From Paenibacillus_E violae (lineage in GTDB: Bacteria; Bacillota; Bacilli; Paenibacillales; NBRC-103111), in assembly GCF_032461945.1 (NCBI RefSeq), contig NZ_JAWCUD010000001.1:1302001-1366000 (forward strand): 64,000 nucleotides of DNA, read 5' to 3'. The notes under the pieces are model-generated. The model searched no databases. It worked only from the letters and a program-made list of their open reading frames with translations, and was not told the DNA's origin. Position numbers and translations under genes: made by a program. The first letter of the stretch is position 1, and each line of letters opens with the position of its first letter. Of the stretch, positions 60,448-64,000 are shown in pieces.

Positions 60448-61265
60448 GAATAAACCCCGTTATCTCCCTGCTTCGAAATGTGTTTGCTTGGGTACTTAGC
60501 CTGCTCATGTTCATTCCTCTGCTGCTGATCGTCATTAATTCTCTTAAAACGCAGCTGGAAGCGAACACGATGAGTATGAACCTGCCGAAAAGCTTGGCTT
60601 GGAGCAATTATGCCATTGTTATTGAGCAAGGCAAATTAATCCAATCATTTTTTAACAGCCTATTATATGCCAGTGTATCAACTGTGCTGGGTATAGCGCT
60701 TGCTTCCATTGCAGCTTATGTATTTTCTAGAAACCGAACGCGTATGAATCGGATTCTTTATTTGTTCGTAATTATGGGCATCGCGATGCCGGTTAACTTT
60801 GTTACCTTGACCAAAGTCATGCAAATGACGCATCTCATTAATACGCAGCTTGGCATTATCATTTTGCTGGCCGTCGGCTCGATCCCATTCAGTGTATTTC
60901 TTATCTACGGATTCGTAGCCTCCGTACCAAAAGAGTTGGACGAAGCAGGGATTGTGGATGGATGCCCTCCATTCAAGCTGTTTTACGCGATTGTTCTTCC
61001 TCTTTTAGTACCGGTCATTGTGACAGTCGCTATTTTGAACTTTATGGGCGCTTGGAACGACTTTGTGCTTCCCTTATATTATTTGAACTCTTCGACGAAG
61101 TGGCCGATGACGTTAGCCGTTTATAACTTTTATGGACGTTTTCAGGTGAATTGGAACTTAGTTTCGGCGGATATTGTGCTGACAACACTACCGGTCATCG
61201 TCATCTATCTCATTGGCCAAAAATATATCATTTCCGGGATGACATCCGGATCCGTCAAAGGATAG
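60444..61265 (+). CDS. Carbohydrate ABC importer permease, MalG type (importer C)
   Basis: Membrane protein of 273 residues with six predicted helices and EAA loop ELDEAGIVDGCPPFKLFYAIVLP (about 166-188). AAAGAAGAGGAG lies inside the upstream gene. The oxidoreductase gene follows 61 bp later, so imported sugar may be oxidised by the products of the genes that follow. No ATPase gene. Confidence 0.93.
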   Translation: MRINPVISLLRNVFAWVLSLLMFIPLLLIVINSLKTQLEANTMSMNLPKSLAWSNYAIVIEQGKLIQSFFNSLLYASVSTVLGIALASIAAYVFSRNRTRMNRILYLFVIMGIAMPVNFVTLTKVMQMTHLINTQLGIIILLAVGSIPFSVFLIYGFVASVPKELDEAGIVDGCPPFKLFYAIVLPLLVPVIVTVAILNFMGAWNDFVLPLYYLNSSTKWPMTLAVYNFYGRFQVNWNLVSADIVLTTLPVIVIYLIGQKYIISGMTSGSVKG

Positions 61266-61326
61266 CAGGCAGCAGACGATGGGACGATTGATAAGCTAAA
61301 TTTTTAAAGAAGGAGTTGTAAACAGC

Positions 61327-62403
61327 ATGAATAAGCCTAAATACAAACTAGGCGTTATCGGCCTTGGGGAAGGACGCAGCATTATCTCTGCAGCAATGCA
61401 AAGTGAACGTTGGGATCTGGTGAATGTTTGCGACATTAATGAAGAGATGTGCAAGCTGCGAAAAGATGAATTCGGGTTTCAGCGATATACCCTTAACTAT
61501 ATGGATCTGCTCAATGATCCTGAGATCGATGTCATAGCTATCTATACACCGGACCAACTGCACGGCCGGCATATCCAAATGGCGTTAGAAGCAGGCAAAC
61601 ATGTCATTGTAACCAAACCGATGCTTCATTCTCTGGAAGAAGCCAGCGGCCTGCTTCAGGTATGGAAGAGCTCGGGCAAACATGTTTTTGTGGGACAGAG
61701 TTCCAGATTTTTTGAGCCGATGATCCATCAACGCAATGATTTCTTAGCAGGTTACCATGGCGAAGTAGATACCGTAGAAACTTCCTACATATCGGATTCT
61801 CGCTGGTTTTTGCAGAAAGATTGGAGCAGGCAGCGGGGATTCAGTTGGTTATATAATTTTATGATTCATGCCGTTGATCTGGCCAAATGGTATTTGCCAG
61901 AAATCGAAGAAGTGTTCGGTTACGGACACTCGAGCAATACGAACAAGGAGTATGGATTAACAGCGCCAGATTCGATGAGATTTGTGATGAAAGATAAAGA
62001 GGGACGAATCGCCCAAGTGTCCGGTTCCTACACCAAACCCTCGCTGCAGCATATTGAACCGGGTATAAGCTGTACACTTAGGGGGACGAAAGGGACAAGT
62101 AGAGCTGTCTACTCTAATCTGCTGTATCATACGCATTTTCCGCCGGAGCAGCCTGTGACCCATACGTTCGAAGAGAAATTCCCGTACTATTTCCGTTTTG
62201 AGGGAACAAGTCATCATGCGGGTGAGTATCAAAATTACATTGAATATTTTACTGATTGTCTGGAACATGGCGAAACGCCGAAACCGGATCTGATGGAGGG
62301 GATTCACACCCTTTCTATTCTGACAGCGATGGAAAGAAGCATGGAAAGCGGTACCCCCGTGAAAGTGAACGATGTTTTGAGTGAGTTTTGCTTGGAGCTG
62401 TAA
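61327..62403 (+). CDS. Gfo/Idh/MocA-family oxidoreductase
   Basis: Cytoplasmic NAD(P)-dependent enzyme of 358 residues. N-terminal Rossmann domain with VIGLGEGRSIISAA (about 9-22) and DVIAIYTPDQLHGRHIQMALEAGKHVIVTKPM, whose Lys in TKPM is the family catalytic EKP-like Lys. The C-terminal alpha/beta domain has the His-Asp-type pattern FMIHAVDLAKWYLPE. AAGGAG precedes the start. These enzymes oxidise sugars, inositols or sugar acids; specificity is not determined. Confidence 0.92.
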   Translation: MNKPKYKLGVIGLGEGRSIISAAMQSERWDLVNVCDINEEMCKLRKDEFGFQRYTLNYMDLLNDPEIDVIAIYTPDQLHGRHIQMALEAGKHVIVTKPMLHSLEEASGLLQVWKSSGKHVFVGQSSRFFEPMIHQRNDFLAGYHGEVDTVETSYISDSRWFLQKDWSRQRGFSWLYNFMIHAVDLAKWYLPEIEEVFGYGHSSNTNKEYGLTAPDSMRFVMKDKEGRIAQVSGSYTKPSLQHIEPGISCTLRGTKGTSRAVYSNLLYHTHFPPEQPVTHTFEEKFPYYFRFEGTSHHAGEYQNYIEYFTDCLEHGETPKPDLMEGIHTLSILTAMERSMESGTPVKVNDVLSEFCLEL

Positions 62404-62427
62404 GAAGGCAATTCGATATTTGACATG

Positions 62428-62461
62428 TAGATCCTCAGCGTAATGCTTTGGGTCTATTTTT
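62428..62461 (+). terminator. Probable terminator after the first Gfo/Idh/MocA gene
   Basis: TAGATCC (62428-62434) pairs imperfectly with GGGTCTA (62450-62456), with inner AGC/GCT, followed by TTTTT. Confidence 0.55.
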
Positions 62462-62526
62462 GTTCTTGGTGCTTCTCGTCAAATAGTCGATTTTTCGGAA
62501 GATTCACTAATATTCGAATGATTCGT

Positions 62527-62542
62527 AATTATGTGCATAATT
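62527..62542. promoter_or_regulatory. Palindrome upstream of the second oxidoreductase
   Basis: AATTATG-TG-CATAATT is a perfect 7-bp inverted repeat flanked by two ATTCGTA copies. It lies about 100 bp before the start codon and could be an operator. Confidence 0.35.
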
Positions 62543-62639
62543 CGTAGTACTGCAGATTTATTTTTCTTACTATTACAACTATGATTAGAATTAAGGTGGA
62601 CGGTAACAACAGACCGCACAAGAGGGAGGGATATCAGGT

Positions 62640-63611
62640 ATGAAGCTGGCAGTATTGGGCGCAGGGGCTATAGGTGTCAAACATTTAGAAGCAGCAAGTG
62701 AGATTGAAGGATTGGAGCCAGTTGCCGTTGTTGAGATAAATGAATCTCTGGCAGCGGAGACGGCAAAGAAATATGGCGTTAGGGGTTATACAGATTATCA
62801 AGAAATGCTGCAGAAAGAAAAACCGGATATTGCTGTGATTGCGCTGCCACATTTTTTGCATAAAGAAGTGTCTATCCGCTGTGCCGATTATGGATCTCAT
62901 ATTTTACTTGAAAAGCCGATGGCTTTAAATACAGTGGAATGCGATGAGATTATTGCTGCTGCTGAGCGGAATGAAGTTAAATTAATGGTTGGTCATACGC
63001 AACATTATTTTCCAGAGAATATTGAGGTTAGACGAATTATTGAGAGTGGCGAGCTTGGAAAGCTTGTCATGATTAATGATACGCGGAACGTAAACTACTA
63101 TAGAGCAGATCGACCCGGGTGGTTCTTCGAGAAGAGTAAAGCAGGTGGAGGCATCATGACGAATCTGGGAGCGCATTCTATTGATAAAATTCAATGGATG
63201 ACACAAAGCAGGGTCACCAAGGTGAAGGCATCCGTAAGCTTCCATGAAAAACGTGGAGATGTTGAAGGCAGCGGGATTATGTATATGGAAACCTCTTCCG
63301 GTGTTCCGGCTGTGATTACGCAATCCGGATATCCAGGAGTTTCACGTAATGAAACGGAGTTTATTTTTACAAAGGGTATGCTCAAGCTGGAGACGGGGAA
63401 GGGCCTGTCCATAAGTCGTAACGGTATGTACGAGCCTGTCCTGCTGAAGCCGGCTGAGCAGCCTTTGGTCCAGCAATTATTAGATTTTATGGATGCGATT
63501 ACAAACGATACGTGGCTGGATTGTTCCGGTGCGTATTCCAAAACCGTCGTTTCTGTTATCGAGAGTGTATATGCTTCAAGTGAGACAGGAATTGAGCAGA
63601 TCGTGAAGTAA
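62640..63611 (+). CDS. Gfo/Idh/MocA-family oxidoreductase
   Basis: Enzyme of 323 residues. Rossmann domain with VLGAGAIGVKHLEAA (about 4-18), DIAVIALPHFLHKEVSIRCADYGSHILLEKPM (catalytic Lys in EKP) and C-terminal GGGIMTNLGAHSIDKIQWM with the family His. GAGGGAGG lies upstream of ATG 62640. The promoter region between the two oxidoreductase genes suggests a separate transcript, shared with the next gene 21 bp downstream. Confidence 0.92.
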   Translation: MKLAVLGAGAIGVKHLEAASEIEGLEPVAVVEINESLAAETAKKYGVRGYTDYQEMLQKEKPDIAVIALPHFLHKEVSIRCADYGSHILLEKPMALNTVECDEIIAAAERNEVKLMVGHTQHYFPENIEVRRIIESGELGKLVMINDTRNVNYYRADRPGWFFEKSKAGGGIMTNLGAHSIDKIQWMTQSRVTKVKASVSFHEKRGDVEGSGIMYMETSSGVPAVITQSGYPGVSRNETEFIFTKGMLKLETGKGLSISRNGMYEPVLLKPAEQPLVQQLLDFMDAITNDTWLDCSGAYSKTVVSVIESVYASSETGIEQIVK

Positions 63612-63632
63612 CAATAGAGGAGGAGTGATGAT

Positions 63633-64000
63633 ATGAGCGAAAAGATGAGATTTGCTGTTATAGGAGCCGGAGTTATTGCTCCCTCTCATGCGAAGGCAAT
63701 TCAGGGGAACTTTCAAGCAGAATTGGTTGGTATTGCCGATGTTGAGATTGAAAAGGCAGGAAAATTAGCCGCTGATTTTTCGATTCCGCATGTATATCAG
63801 GACTATCAGCAGCTGCTGAAGCGTGACGATATTGATGCAGTTACGGTAGCGGTACCAAGCGGCTATCATTCGGAAGTCGTCATTGCGGCGGCACAGGCAG
63901 GCAAACATGTGTTGTGTGAAAAGCCGCTTGATATCACTGCGGAAAGCATGACGCTTATGATCGATGCTTGCCGCAAGGCAAATGTGAAGCTCGGCTGCGT
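63633..64000 (+). CDS. Gfo/Idh/MocA-family oxidoreductase, cut by the window end
   Basis: The first 122 codons are present, starting at ATG 63633 behind GAGGAGGAG. The Rossmann motif VIGAGVIAPSHAKAI and the block DAVTVAVPSGYHSEVVIAAAQAGKHVLCEKPLDI (with the EKP Lys) place it in the family. It is the third such gene in a row. Confidence 0.9.
   Translation, partial: MSEKMRFAVIGAGVIAPSHAKAIQGNFQAELVGIADVEIEKAGKLAADFSIPHVYQDYQQLLKRDDIDAVTVAVPSGYHSEVVIAAAQAGKHVLCEKPLDITAESMTLMIDACRKANVKLGC

Noticed and set aside
1..64000. tRNA or rRNA genes, CRISPR arrays, insertion sequences or prophage genes
   Set aside because: I saw no cloverleaf-like tRNA stretch, no regularly spaced direct repeats, no transposase or integrase frame and no phage structural genes.

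Overview
The window reads like a chromosome segment of a Paenibacillus-type endospore former (Firmicutes, Paenibacillaceae). This is inferred from the content: five YesM/YesN two-component pairs, three carbohydrate ABC importers without their own ATPase gene, a cell-wall-anchored (SLH) glycosidase, an H-type small acid-soluble spore protein, strong AGGAGG ribosome binding sites and CcpA (cre)-like sites. I see no tRNA, rRNA, CRISPR array, insertion sequence or phage module.

Layout. 1-4.5 kb: tail of a sugar-uptake locus with a frameshifted binding lipoprotein followed by TCS 1. 4.7-8.2 kb: a short-chain dehydrogenase behind a 20-bp palindrome, an Lsa-like ABC-F ribosome-protection gene behind a three-segment attenuator leader, and a TIM-barrel sugar isomerase. 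8.2-16 kb, mostly minus strand: DoxX-like protein, a 1573-aa GH27 enzyme with repeated X2/binding modules and SLH domains, sspH (59 aa), an NlpC/P60 hydrolase, a DUF3231 protein and an HxlR regulator. 16-18.2 kb: TetR-ykkC-ykkD-like efflux operon and a UPF0173 metallohydrolase. 18.4-22.6 kb: an unusual pair, a 1064-aa protein with an N-terminal GNRAV motif and a 312-aa protein with a YbjN/chaperone-like C-terminal half.

22.7-30.9 kb: importer A (two permeases, binding protein), TCS 2, an APH-like kinase and a VOC protein. 31-36.1 kb: an extracytoplasmic methionine-sulfoxide repair operon (ccdA, TlpA-like lipoprotein, msrAB lipoprotein) joined to TCS 3, then a 34-aa membrane peptide. 36-39.1 kb: VOC protein, two small unknown genes, a diacylglycerol glucosyltransferase-like gene and a decayed gene. 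39.2-46.8 kb: TCS 4 with a second sugar-binding lipoprotein gene between kinase and regulator, then importer B. 46.9-53 kb: methyltransferase, GNAT, aldo/keto reductase with its MerR regulator, class C serine hydrolase, Ohr and a PASTA pseudokinase. 53-55.3 kb: divergent AraC regulator and ferritin-like protein. 55.3-64 kb: TCS 5 divergent from importer C, then three Gfo/Idh/MocA oxidoreductases, the last cut by the window end.

How it fits together. In each sugar locus a YesM-type kinase senses an extracellular cue, and a YesN-type regulator (receiver plus AraC helix-turn-helix) presumably switches on the adjacent binding protein and permeases. The ATPase is presumably a shared MsmX-type subunit encoded elsewhere, and the oxidoreductases and isomerase process what is imported. 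The most interesting items are the attenuator leader of the ABC-F gene, the GNRAV/YbjN pair, the binding protein built into the TCS 4 operon, and the ccdA-tlpA-msrAB-TCS linkage.
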